Shown here: piece by piece, positions 28,556 through 37,795 of the stretch | Position numbering within the stretch: the stretch's first letter is position 1 | Layout: every line of letters begins with the position of its first letter | Source: Leishmania donovani | Lineage: Eukaryota > Euglenozoa > Kinetoplastea > Trypanosomatida > Trypanosomatidae | Assembly (NCBI RefSeq): GCF_000227135.1 | Contig: NC_018262.1 | Coordinates: 1,825,502 to 1,889,501, forward strand | Direction: 5' to 3' | DNA: 64,000 nt | Made by a program: the position numbers and the translations under genes | Notes under the pieces: generated by a model | Told to the model about the DNA's origin: nothing | The model's input: the letters and a program-made list of their open reading frames with translations, nothing else | The model's database searches: none

Positions 28556-30325
28556 ATGTTCTCTGTTTCCGAGCACCGGCTGCCATGCGACGCCCTGTAC
28601 TCGCGCATTAGCGCCAGTCGTTCCAAACCCCTTGTGGGTTTCGGCGGCCGCGACGCCTCTATCCACGTCTACCCATTCATGGGATATACGCGGACTGCCT
28701 GGCTGCAGGGTCTATCGGAGCCTATCACAGCCCTCGGCTTTGACCCGGACCAGACGTCCGTGGTGGGCGGAAGCGACGCCGGCAAGCTGCAAATGTGGGA
28801 CATCGGCTCTGAGGAGGTGGTGCGTGTCTTCACGCGCGGCCACGCCTCCACCGTGACCGACATCGATGTCTTCCGCAGCGGGCAGTTCTTTGCGACCGTT
28901 TCAACGGATAGGATACTGCGCATCTGGGATGTGCGAAAGTCGTCTGGCCGGCAGTCCTACAAGGATGCCACCGCTCCATTATGTGCCGTGCAATTCTCGC
29001 CGAACGGCCGGTGGGTGGCCACCGGGTGTGCGCGCGGTATTGTGCGACTCTACGACCTCGTCGCTGGTAAGATTGTCCACAAGTTCGAACTGCACACCGG
29101 CGCCATCACGAGTCTCCACTTCCACCCGGACTTGTACTATTTAGTGGTGGGCAGCGGTGACGGTACGGTGTCGGTGTGGGATCTAGACTCCTTCGAGACG
29201 CGGTTCCACAGCAGCAGCCAGCACACACCCATCGATGCCGTCCACTTCAGCGGCACGCGCCTCCTCGCTACATCGGATCACAACCTGCGTATCTTCGATA
29301 CGTCGAACCTTAGTGACCGCACGGCAGTGTCGCTGGAGGCGCCGTGGATTATGATGGGTGACGTAGCCTACGCAAGCGCCACGGACGAAGCCTGGTTCGT
29401 GGAAACGGCCGGAGCGACGGCAATGAAGTGCAAGTTGTCCTTGCGCGACATCCGCCGTCCCGGCGAAGAGGCGCCTCGCGCGGCAGCGGCGCCACCCGCA
29501 TCTGCTCTAGTGCCTGCCTCGCCCTCCCAGCGAGTCCCGGTGGCGACGCTGAACAGCAACAGTTCGATCTTCGCGGATGCGCGAAAGAAACCTGCAAATG
29601 GGTCTCGGCTCAGCCCAATGGACTCACCGGCGAAAACAACGGAAAATGACATGGCGGAAAAGGAGTTGCGCGCGGAGACGTCGGCACCGACGGCTTCGAC
29701 CCTGCCACGGCCAGCATTCAGTAGCGGTGGACCATCTTTCCCACCGAGATCCGCCCCGCCGTCGAGTGCAGGCGATTCAGAGCTACAGATGGTACAGCAG
29801 CTGCGTCACGAGCACGGCACTGCCTCTACCACGCTGCAGAGGCGGCTCAACACTCTGCGCACCGTGCGCACGCTCTGGATGCAGAACCAGCCTGAGGCAA
29901 TGGCGCATGTGAGGCGGCTCTACGACGAGGGGCAGGAGTTTGGCCCGCTCTTCGATCTTCTAACCGTGCTGCAGCAGCCTCGCATGAAGGAGAAGTTGCT
30001 CACAGAGTCCATCGCTACTTTTTTGGACCTCGTCGAGATCGCTCTCAAGACGGACTACGAGCCGCTGATCTTGTTAGGACTGCGCACGCTTCGCAGCATT
30101 TCCACGAAGTTCCGCGCAAGGATGGAGGAGGCACAGCGGCGGGCGCGCGCGTCGCAGAGCACAGGCTACAACGATCCGCTCGGCATGAGTCAGCATCAGC
30201 GCATAACACAGAAGTTGCATAATTGCTGCCCGGTCGTCTTTGCGCTAGCGGAGCGCTGCGATGGCGTCGGAGAGGAGGCTAGGGCAGTCCTGCCAGACAT
30301 GCCGCCGCCGCCGCGCACGCAATAG
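28556..30325 (+). CDS. KATNB1: Katanin p80 (KATNB1-like) WD40 subunit
   Basis: This 589-residue protein starts at the ATG at 28556; a TTG four codons earlier is discounted. Residues about 20-290 hold WD40 repeats with clear G-H...W-D endings (for example L-R-I-W-D-V-R, S-V-W-D-L-D). A Ser/Pro/Ala-rich linker follows (about 300-415). Residues about 420-585 match the con80 domain of katanin p80: helices of the type L-R-H-E-H-G-T...L-Q-R-R-L-N-T-L-R-T-V-R-T-L-W and F-L-D-L-V-E-I-A-L-K. p80 targets the p60 AAA ATPase, which severs microtubules, and in trypanosomatids that affects cytoskeleton and flagellar or cytokinetic events. The p60 partner is not in this window. Confidence 0.9.
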   Translation: MFSVSEHRLPCDALYSRISASRSKPLVGFGGRDASIHVYPFMGYTRTAWLQGLSEPITALGFDPDQTSVVGGSDAGKLQMWDIGSEEVVRVFTRGHASTVTDIDVFRSGQFFATVSTDRILRIWDVRKSSGRQSYKDATAPLCAVQFSPNGRWVATGCARGIVRLYDLVAGKIVHKFELHTGAITSLHFHPDLYYLVVGSGDGTVSVWDLDSFETRFHSSSQHTPIDAVHFSGTRLLATSDHNLRIFDTSNLSDRTAVSLEAPWIMMGDVAYASATDEAWFVETAGATAMKCKLSLRDIRRPGEEAPRAAAAPPASALVPASPSQRVPVATLNSNSSIFADARKKPANGSRLSPMDSPAKTTENDMAEKELRAETSAPTASTLPRPAFSSGGPSFPPRSAPPSSAGDSELQMVQQLRHEHGTASTTLQRRLNTLRTVRTLWMQNQPEAMAHVRRLYDEGQEFGPLFDLLTVLQQPRMKEKLLTESIATFLDLVEIALKTDYEPLILLGLRTLRSISTKFRARMEEAQRRARASQSTGYNDPLGMSQHQRITQKLHNCCPVVFALAERCDGVGEEARAVLPDMPPPPRTQ

Positions 30326-31577
30326 ACGTGTCCGACTGGTTGTCCTGGGCAGGGGGTACCTTCTAGCGGAAGAGCACGTAGCAGTACCGATACCGCCACC
30401 AGCAGGCAGTCGCTGTGCCGCTGCCGCTCGTCTGCTTCTTCTTTTTTTTTTGCCTCCTCCATTGGTGTACATTTGTGAGACGTTTTTTTTTCTGACTTCA
30501 CGTGCGCTTGGTTGCTTCCTTTTGGATGGAGTTGGATGACTGCTGCTCAGCGATGTATCTCCCTGCACTTTGATTTATCGTGTCGCTCTAGGTGATGGTG
30601 TGTACAGCGGTGCAATTCCCTAGTTCCGACCCTCGGTCCCATGCTATTGTTCCTCTCCCTTGTTTCTCCACCACAGAAGCGCTGTATTATGTCCTCCTCG
30701 TATTTATTTCTGTGGGTGTGGGTGGGTGGGTGCAGTCGTCCGTGCTCAGTGCACCTCTCTTCACGTCTCATTCCTTTCTTTAGATCTCTTTGCTGATTTG
30801 CGCACACGGGTAGGTGGGTGTGTCCGCTCGTCTTTTGTTTTGGCGCCGTGCTGATGCCTTTCTCTTTCACTTCGCCGGTGTGTCGTTCCCCCCCCCCCTC
30901 CTCCTCCTTCGACCACGTCCTGTTCTTGTTCTCTCCTTTTTCACATATATATATATATATGTATTGGTTAGAGCACACACACACACCACACGTGCGCGCC
31001 CCCCTCATCCCCACCTCTCACCCCGACCTCACTCCTGCCTCTTTGTCTGGGAGCTGCCATGATGGCCCCATCCCCCACTTCTCTTTTGTTCGCCGTAGCG
31101 GAGATTTGGATGTCGGCTTGCCAAGTACCGGAACGCAACGGAACTCCAAAGCAAGACGACGAAAAAACAAAAGAGACATGTGGTGATCCAAATCGAGCGA
31201 CGCGCGCCGAGAGGAAAAGAGAACCGTCGCCTTGTGACTCTCCCGCGGTGTGGGAAGCGTACACTCGACCCTCGTGCCCCCTTTTTTATCAGCTTTACCT
31301 CTTCGTGGACAGCCCCGCCCGTGCCACCTGTCGCGGAAGGGACGAGTGAAGGGTGAAGCACACACAAATGCAGCGGTTGGCACCGTCACTTCCACGGTGC
31401 GTTCGGGTATAGATTCGGCTTGCTACTCCCTTTTCTGATCCTCTCTTTGTTTGCTCTCGTTTATGGGTATGTGTACCGAGGACCCCTCTCACTCACCTTA
31501 CTCTCATACTGTCCTTGCCGCCCTGCAACACGCGCTGCCAGCCACCGGCATGCAATAGCACTAAAGTAGCTCATGTA
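30326..31577. other. Intergenic spacer
   Basis: It contains T-runs near 30440 and 30484, a C-run near 30889, a (TA)n at 30944-30961 and pyrimidine-rich sequence. No supported gene. Confidence 0.55.
30944..30961. repeat. (TA)n microsatellite
   Basis: About eight TA units followed by a short CA-rich stretch (30974-30987). Confidence 0.85.
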
Positions 31578-32401
31578 ATGTCCTCGTCGCAGTCTGAAGA
31601 GGTGAGCGCAGCGGTCAGGCCTCTCAGCACTGCAGTGCAGGAGGCGCTGCAGGCGCCCCAAGATGCCCAACGGCAGCCGCAACTGCAAAGCCCGGCTGCA
31701 CCAGCGCCCTAGTGTAGCCCCTCCCAATCCTGGACGCTTGATCTCGTGACTGAGCGCCTGCAGGCGTTCGAGAGCTTCATCATTCGACACACACGGGAGG
31801 AATCCTCTGGAGCGTTCGCGGGGGCCTCAGGCCAACTCGGCGCGCGTGAAACGAGCGCCGCGCGGTACATTCTGGCACCTGCCGGAACCGGCACCCTGGC
31901 CTTTTGTGGTCTGCTGAGTGCACAAAGGCTGGAAGTTCACCTCGACGCGCAAGGAACGGGCGGGGCGGCGGTGGAGCAGCGCCTCGTGCACCTGGAGGCA
32001 AAGCTGAATGCCTTGAGAAATGCAGTGGCGCAGGCGCCAGCTGAAGTCCCCCATCGAAAACATTTTTTTCCGCCGTGCATGCAAAACTTGAGGCGAGAAT
32101 GTCATCTGTATGGGAGGTGGGCTCCTCCAGGAACGCATTCGAAGACGCAGATATGTCGCTCATCCATAACGTGACGCGCGCGCTCGCCGCCATGAACGAG
32201 CGAGTCAAACAGCAGCACGCGGAGTTGGCGCGATGGCACCAGCAAAACTACGAGCAGATGCGCACGATGGTTATGCAGGTCAACTGGCGTGAGGAGGACA
32301 ACCGTCAACTGCGCGATGCGCTGGCGAGCATTCGACAGCAGCTCGGACGTGTTGGCGTGCGTGGCAACGTTCCTATTCTGTGGTCACGCAGCGTAGAGTA
32401 A
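31578..32401 (+). pseudogene. Interrupted coiled-coil gene (amber stop plus frameshift)
   Basis: An ATG at 31578 opens a frame (MSSSQSEEV...) that meets an in-frame TAG at 31710-31712. The same frame continues with protein-like sequence to about 32060, including a heptad helix (V-E-Q-R-L-V-H-L-E-A-K-L). At a run of seven T (32063-32069) the coding signal moves to another frame, which runs as a helix rich in Gln, Arg and Glu to TAA at 32399-32401. So one stop and one 1-nt indel separate three pieces that look like one small coiled-coil protein. The homopolymer break could be a sequencing error; the TAG is harder to explain that way. Alternatives are a real pseudogene or a shorter gene starting at an ATG near 32099. 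Confidence 0.6.
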
Positions 32402-32504
32402 GGGACGACCGTTTGTGCAGTTGGAAAGAAAGCGCTGGCGGCACATCTTTTTTCGTTTGTGTCCGCCCGACAACCACTCCTGCAATCACTCTCTCTCACC
32501 CTTT

Positions 32505-33116
32505 GATGACGGGAGGGAGGGAACACACCTCAGTGCGGTGGTGTAACAGAGCTCAGTGCCCCAGCCCTTCGGGTGCATGGGAAGAAGCCAAGCAGCCCCT
32601 CCTCCATCCCCTGCCAATGCAGCGCTGCACTTCCTCTGGTGCTGGCAGGGTCCACGTGCCCACGACGTAGGGAAGCCAGTGCGCTGCATCGCGACGGATG
32701 TCGGCGGTGTGTCAGGTCCTGGATGGCGTTGCGTCGGAGCGGCCTGCGGCAGTGCCGACGCGTCTGCGCGGCTCCAGCGCATCCGTCACCCGGCCCTCAC
32801 CACCGCCTGCTGGTGTGGGGAGCCTGAGCGCCACCCCCTCCCTCTCCGAGGAGGGATGCCGCAGGGGGCGGCCGGCATGATGGNNNNNNNNNNNNNNNNN
32901 NNNNNNNNNNNGGCCTGCGAGGCAGCGGGGGGGGGGCGGGAGGAGGTCGGTAGAGCTTGAGGCAGGGGGGCCGTGCTCTCGGATGGCTGAGTCGGCGCGT
33001 TGCCGCAAAGCGTGTGTGCCGCGCTGCGTCGCAGGACTCGGTGAGGCCTGTGGCCGGCCGGCGGTGACGCGGAGTGGAGTTTGGCTCGTGTATGGCAGAG
33101 AATGGGCACGTTGACG
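32505..33116 (+). mobile_element. SIDER-type short retroposon, copy B (with gap)
   Basis: It matches copy A at 20047 in the same orientation. Only a few differences are visible outside the N run (for example GGGGGC for GGTGGC near 32865, GTAGAGC for GTGGAGC near 32950, TTGACGC for TTGGCGC near 33111). The N run of 28 replaces about 15 bases of copy A. It lies about 100 nt after the interrupted coiled-coil gene. The function would be as for other SIDERs, a 3' UTR element affecting mRNA stability. Confidence 0.75.
32884..32911. other. Run of 28 N (assembly gap)
   Basis: Twenty-eight undetermined bases lie inside SIDER copy B. Copy A has 15 bases at the same place, so the N count is probably arbitrary. 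Confidence 0.95.
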
Positions 33117-33561
33117 CACGGGGATGTGGAAAACTTCTTCATCCCTCCTGCCGTTTACTCGCTAACCACTGCGCTCTAGCGCTGCTGTACTTCGTGGATC
33201 CAGTGGCTTTGGTCCTCGGCCCACAGCGAAAATGTGCATAGTGTGCTGTGTGTAAGAGCAGTCTTTCACGCTGTATGTGCGACGGAGCTACACACACGCG
33301 CAGGAAGCTTTTCGTTGACTGTGCGCTACTCACGTACCTTCTCTCTTCCTCTCTTGTTGTGGAGCTTCGGCTATGTATGCGTGTGTGTGTGTGTGTGGTG
33401 GGGGGGTTGTGCGGCCAGGTGCGACGGCTCATTTTAGCGTAGAGCTCGAACGACACAGCGCAACTGTTTTTCGTTAGCGGTGAAAGTCAAAGCAACGCGT
33501 CCATCAAGAGCGCGAAGCACACACGCACATCTAAGCATACGTACAAAGTAGTGTCCGACCC

Positions 33562-34506
33562 ATGCCCCTCTGCAAGACGTTTTCGCAGTCGGAGCGGGAG
33601 AAGCTCCGAAAGGATCGTAATGTACTGCCGCCGTTGAGCGACGGTCCGTTTGGGCCGTTCCCGAAAAATTGGAACCCGCGGGGGCGCGATGCGGCAAAGG
33701 CAACTGTGAGTACCAGCGTCAGCGTTTTGATGGCCAAGAACAAAGCCGCCGCCGGGCAACCGGCCGCTGCGGCTGCGCCGAAGGCAGCGCAAGCTGACAT
33801 TCTCATCGGCCACACAGGCACGGGCGGGTTGACGGTGAGCACCTTCAAAGGCACCGGCGGTGCGGACACGTCCCTAAGCAACGGGCGCTTCGGCGACCCG
33901 GCCGGCCCTGGCAAAGCTGGCGCCTACTCGAAGCAGCGCATGCCACCAACAGACTTTCGTCACCACTACGAGCGCAGCGACTTGCCACTGTCCATTCAGC
34001 ACGGCGCGAAGCGCTCGCTTCTCTGGAAGGTGGACGTGTCAAAGCTGGACTACCACCACTATCTGCCCATCTTCTTCGATGGCCTGCGCGAGCTGGAGGA
34101 GCCCTTCAGCTTTGTGGCGTACCAGGGCAGCATGGACCTCCTTGAGGGCGGCGGCGCCAAGATCCTGCCGACGGTGCCGCAGCTCATCGTGCCGCTCAAG
34201 ACGGCACTGAACAGTCGTCACCCCGACGTGCTGCGCAAGGTCTTTCACGTGATCCAGAAGCTAGTAGTGAGTAGCGATCACATTGGCGAAGCGCTTGTGC
34301 CATACTACAGGCAACTGTTGCCGGTGTTCAACATGTTTAAGAACCGCACCAAGAGTATGGGCGATCGCATGGACTACGGGCAGCGCAAAAGCCACGACCT
34401 CAGCAGTCTCATCAACGACACCCTGTACCTGCTAGAGCGCTACGGCGGCCCCGACGCGTACATCAACATCAAGTACATGGTTCCCACGTACGAGTCCTGC
34501 ATGTGA
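33562..34506 (+). CDS. PACRG: Parkin co-regulated gene protein (PACRG)
   Basis: This 314-residue protein starts at the ATG at 33562. Residues about 130-314 match PACRG closely: F-R-H-H-Y-E-R-S-D-L-P, K-L-D-Y-H-H-Y-L-P-I-F-F-D-G-L, L-P-Q-L-I-V-P-L-K-T-A-L, E-A-L-V-P-Y-Y-R-Q-L-L-P-V, and the terminus Y-I-N-I-K-Y-M-V-P-T-Y-E-S-C. PACRG forms the inner junction between A and B tubules of axonemal doublets and is needed for doublet stability and flagellar beating. The first 120 residues are a low-complexity extension longer than in animal PACRG. The family is usually single or low copy; trypanosomatids have two, and I cannot tell which this is. Confidence 0.95.
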   Translation: MPLCKTFSQSEREKLRKDRNVLPPLSDGPFGPFPKNWNPRGRDAAKATVSTSVSVLMAKNKAAAGQPAAAAAPKAAQADILIGHTGTGGLTVSTFKGTGGADTSLSNGRFGDPAGPGKAGAYSKQRMPPTDFRHHYERSDLPLSIQHGAKRSLLWKVDVSKLDYHHYLPIFFDGLRELEEPFSFVAYQGSMDLLEGGGAKILPTVPQLIVPLKTALNSRHPDVLRKVFHVIQKLVVSSDHIGEALVPYYRQLLPVFNMFKNRTKSMGDRMDYGQRKSHDLSSLINDTLYLLERYGGPDAYINIKYMVPTYESCM

Positions 34507-35425
34507 ACTTGGCGGCACGTGGGGCACAGGTGGCGCAGCCTGATGTAAAAAAAAGCGGCGCGTCTTCCTTTTCCCCTTCACCAAGCCAACGTCGGATCGT
34601 TTCTTTTTCTTTTTGCTGGTTTGCTTTTCCTAGACGATGTACCACGGTGAAATCACGCACCGCCTGCCAGCGAAGAACGCGGAGAAAGGTGAAACCAAAG
34701 GGGCCACGCGCAAATCAACCCCGAATGCTCTCCTTTCCCTTCGGCCCGCGCGCCAAAGCCTCGACCCCCCCCCCTCCGCCCGCCCCCAACCATCACCCCC
34801 CAAACCCCCCCCCCTCCCCCTGGCGTGGCCCCAGCCCAAAGGCGGCCACCTCCCTGCCCCCCCCCCACGACACCCGTGAAAAGGGGCTTTTGCGCGACGC
34901 GAGAACCACCCCGTGGGCGGACCCCCCCTCTCAGCGACGCCGCCCAGGCGAAGCAGAGCTGGCCGTAGGGAAAGGCAGCCAAGCCCAGGGCCAGCGCCTC
35001 GCCTTCGCGGAAGAGCATCGCCGCCAGCCGACCGAAACGCGTCAACACAAATGTGTCGCGCACAAAAATGCGTTTTTTGTATGCACGAAGCTAGGTGTAA
35101 CCGGGATGATCTGCCGAAGGCCGATCTCATTCGCGCAACGGCTAAACGCAGTCCTAAAAACGTAAAAGCACCTCCAAGCATCATGATGGACAACTTTTTG
35201 TACATTGGCAAGTGCCAGTCGTACGCAGAAACTGTGTTTCTAACCACCGATGTTTTCTCTATTCTCTGCTCCGTTTTTCCCTTCTCTCCACACACGCTCT
35301 TCTGCAAACGTCCTGCTTACAGTGGGTGTTAAGCGATTCCAAAGCACTGCATCCCATTACTTACTCAGCTGCACCGCTATCCTTATCTAGACCTAACTGA
35401 GGAAACTCTTGACAAAACTGAAGCC
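34507..35425. other. Intergenic region with C-rich tract; start of lower-GC stretch
   Basis: After the PACRG stop there is ordinary spacer, then a tract of long C-runs at 34764-34867, then GC-rich sequence to about 35050, then a change to AT-richer sequence. Minus-strand open frames across the C-tract are G-rich low complexity and not credible genes. Confidence 0.55.
34764..34867. repeat. C-homopolymer-rich tract (G-rich on minus strand)
   Basis: About 100 bases with several runs of 6-10 C separated by a few bases. The minus strand has the spacing needed for G-quadruplex folding. Such tracts are also prone to assembly error. Confidence 0.7.
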
Positions 35426-36868
35426 ATGCCCAGCATTCCGTTAGTGACCGAGCTCGGGGCGAGGGCGGGTGAGTTTCAGCACATCTTGAACATGTCCAAA
35501 ATTCCAGCCCAAGTGGAGCAAAAGCTCCGTCCTGCGATGGATCCTGGTGAGCTCTTCACTTATCAGGATTCGCGCATTTTTGTGCGCGCTCGCCCGATCG
35601 TCGCACATGATATGGAAGATCCAAACAATCAGAGCATTGTTCAGAAAGTCGATGAAAACAGAGATCTCGTCGTGATGACGCCAAAAATATCACTTTCTGG
35701 CGAGTGTACGATTGATCCGTGCGTTGTCACTCTTGACGGCGTGTTCGTGGGAGCCCGTGACGATACAGAGCGAGTTTACCTAGAGTCATGCGCCCCATTG
35801 GTCTCTCTCTCCGTTAACGGCGCATCTACGTGCGTGCTCTGTTACGGGCAGACAGGAAGCGGAAAAACCTATACAACCTCTGGTATTTTTCGCCTTGTCG
35901 CCCTGGATCTCGCGCCTGCTTTCGCCACTCATGATATCCTTCTCACTGTTCTTGAAATACAAGCACTCAAGAACATCGACCTGCTCACTGGCACGGATGT
36001 TCAGGTTGTGGAGGATGTCTCAGGTGAGCTTAAGCTCCTGGGGACAGAGGCCTTTGAGTGCTCGAGTGCCGAAATGCTTCTCGCCGCTTTTGAGGAAGCT
36101 GCCTCACAGCGAACAACGCGGTCAACAGAGAGGAACGAAACGTCTTCGCGTTCTCACATGATCGCTCGAATCTCCATTGTTTCGAAGGAGACGAAGTGGG
36201 CGAAGCCTGGCGATTTATTCATCGTGGATCTTGCTGGTAGTGAAAACACCGCCGACAGCGCAACTCATGACAAAACTCGCCAAGCAGAGACCAAATTCAT
36301 CAACACCTCCCTCATGACACTTAAGGATTGCATTCGGTCCCGCGCTCTTGCGTCTTCGAGTACGCAGCACCTGCACATCCCGTATAGGCGCTCGCCACTT
36401 ACGCTTCTTTTGCGCGACTGCTTTGAGATCGCCGTGCGTCGCCCAACGAAGACAGTTATGATCGCCTGTGTCTCGCCACTGCTTCGAGATTCACGGCATA
36501 CTATTAACACACTGCGGTACGCATCGATGCTTGCTGTGACGCCACCATCCAAAGTCCTCGCACCCGATCCGAACGACCCAAACAACTACACGCGCGAGCA
36601 GGCCCTCGACTTTCTTGTAAAAGTGTCACATGGAAACATCACTGAGCCGGAGTACATTTTACCGGAGGGTGACGGGCGGACTCTCGTGCACATTCCAGAG
36701 GCGGAATTCATCCGTCGCATCGTGGAGAGCCATCCGCACATACCCGAGAAAAAGGCAAAACTTATTTATACTGCCGTGTGGAAGCGTGTTGTCGACGCGC
36801 GCACCAAAGGTCGAAAGCAGATGGTCGACGCAAAGCGGCATATTAAAGCACCACGCTGCGCTATGTAG
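35426..36868 (+). CDS. Kinesin motor protein, kinesin-13-like
   Basis: This is a 480-residue protein with a kinesin motor domain at about 45-385. The P-loop is G-Q-T-G-S-G-K-T (141-148), switch I N-E-T-S-S-R-S-H (237-244), switch II D-L-A-G-S-E (268-273). The following helix I-N-T-S-L-M-T-L-K-D-C-I-R and the H-I-P-Y-R-R-S-P-L-T-L-L-L-R-D pattern are as in kinesin-13 motors. All nucleotide-binding motifs are intact. Kinesin-13s depolymerise microtubule ends and control flagellum length and spindle dynamics. It is short, with about 95 residues after the motor and no obvious coiled coil. Codon choice is less GC-rich than in flanking genes (many ATT, GAT, AAA, CCA), like the next gene. Confidence 0.8.
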   Translation: MPSIPLVTELGARAGEFQHILNMSKIPAQVEQKLRPAMDPGELFTYQDSRIFVRARPIVAHDMEDPNNQSIVQKVDENRDLVVMTPKISLSGECTIDPCVVTLDGVFVGARDDTERVYLESCAPLVSLSVNGASTCVLCYGQTGSGKTYTTSGIFRLVALDLAPAFATHDILLTVLEIQALKNIDLLTGTDVQVVEDVSGELKLLGTEAFECSSAEMLLAAFEEAASQRTTRSTERNETSSRSHMIARISIVSKETKWAKPGDLFIVDLAGSENTADSATHDKTRQAETKFINTSLMTLKDCIRSRALASSSTQHLHIPYRRSPLTLLLRDCFEIAVRRPTKTVMIACVSPLLRDSRHTINTLRYASMLAVTPPSKVLAPDPNDPNNYTREQALDFLVKVSHGNITEPEYILPEGDGRTLVHIPEAEFIRRIVESHPHIPEKKAKLIYTAVWKRVVDARTKGRKQMVDAKRHIKAPRCAM

Positions 36869-37795
36869 CACATTTTGGCTGCTCATCTCTCACGTTTCGC
36901 GATTCTGGTATGGACACGTGTCTCGTACAATCTTTTTCCCCTTTTCAATTTGTATGCGGAAGATGCTTAGATGATTATAAAGTACTAGAGCGCGTTTTCT
37001 ACTGGCTGTCTTCCTCTCTTTTTCTTTTGGCGTCTTAGCGTGCCAGAACCGGTGCAAGAGGGCGTTTTTTTTGTCTGTCATTGTCTGTCCAGTTTTTAAC
37101 TGTAGAGGAGCTAGCTCATCTTTTTCTGTGTTTTTTGTTGACGCTTTGTTTGATTCCATACATTCAGGTGATGCTCTTTCATTCCCTTCGTTTTCACAGT
37201 TTCACTGCCAAGAATCAAAGAGCAATTGAACTCTTCTTCTCACTTCTCTTCTGCTTTGAAAAAATGCTCTTGGGTATGAGAAAGGCCCTCGCTCACTAGG
37301 TTTTGTGCCTCTACCGCAGAGCGGTCGTTTCGCCTTTCCGGTTTCATGTATGCTCCCACTGCCATTTCTTGTTACCTGCCATGCTTCTGAAAAAAAAAAA
37401 TGATCGTAAGACAACACCCTCATGTGTTCACTCGCAGGTCGGAACAAAAGGGGGAAATAGCGCCTGGACTTACTCAGCTTTGGTGTGCTGTGATGGAATA
37501 ACTTGTCTATTGGAGATTTTACTGTGCCTGTGTTCCCTCCTTTCCTGCGCATTCATGCTTGCTTGCATCCAAGCCTTCTCACACTTTCTCGGCGAACGTG
37601 ACCCTTTCATCTTGCACGATTATTTCAGCTATTGAATCATCATCGTACCTGCCGAAAAAAAAAAGCGAGGCGGGCACACGTACATTTCCGCTGATCACTT
37701 GTACAACTTCTCAAGTAGCGAACCCTGCAATGCATATCTCTGGACTTCATTGCCGTCTCTTGTTTACCATCTAGAACTTTTCTGTTGTCGCAAGC
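36869..37795. other. Intergenic spacer, AT-richer than average
   Basis: Spacer without the TG/CA microsatellites seen elsewhere, T-rich, with A-runs near 37390 and 37655. No gene supported. Confidence 0.55.

Larger units (their letters stand above)
32402..33561. other. Intergenic region with SIDER copy B
   Basis: Most of this gap is the SIDER at 32505-33116. After it there is a GT-rich run near 33381-33398 and a G-run near 33402. No other gene is supported. Confidence 0.6.

Noticed and set aside
34653..35307. Minus-strand open frames across the poly-C tract
   Set aside because: Their Gly-rich sequence is produced by the G-runs; no domain or orthology signal.
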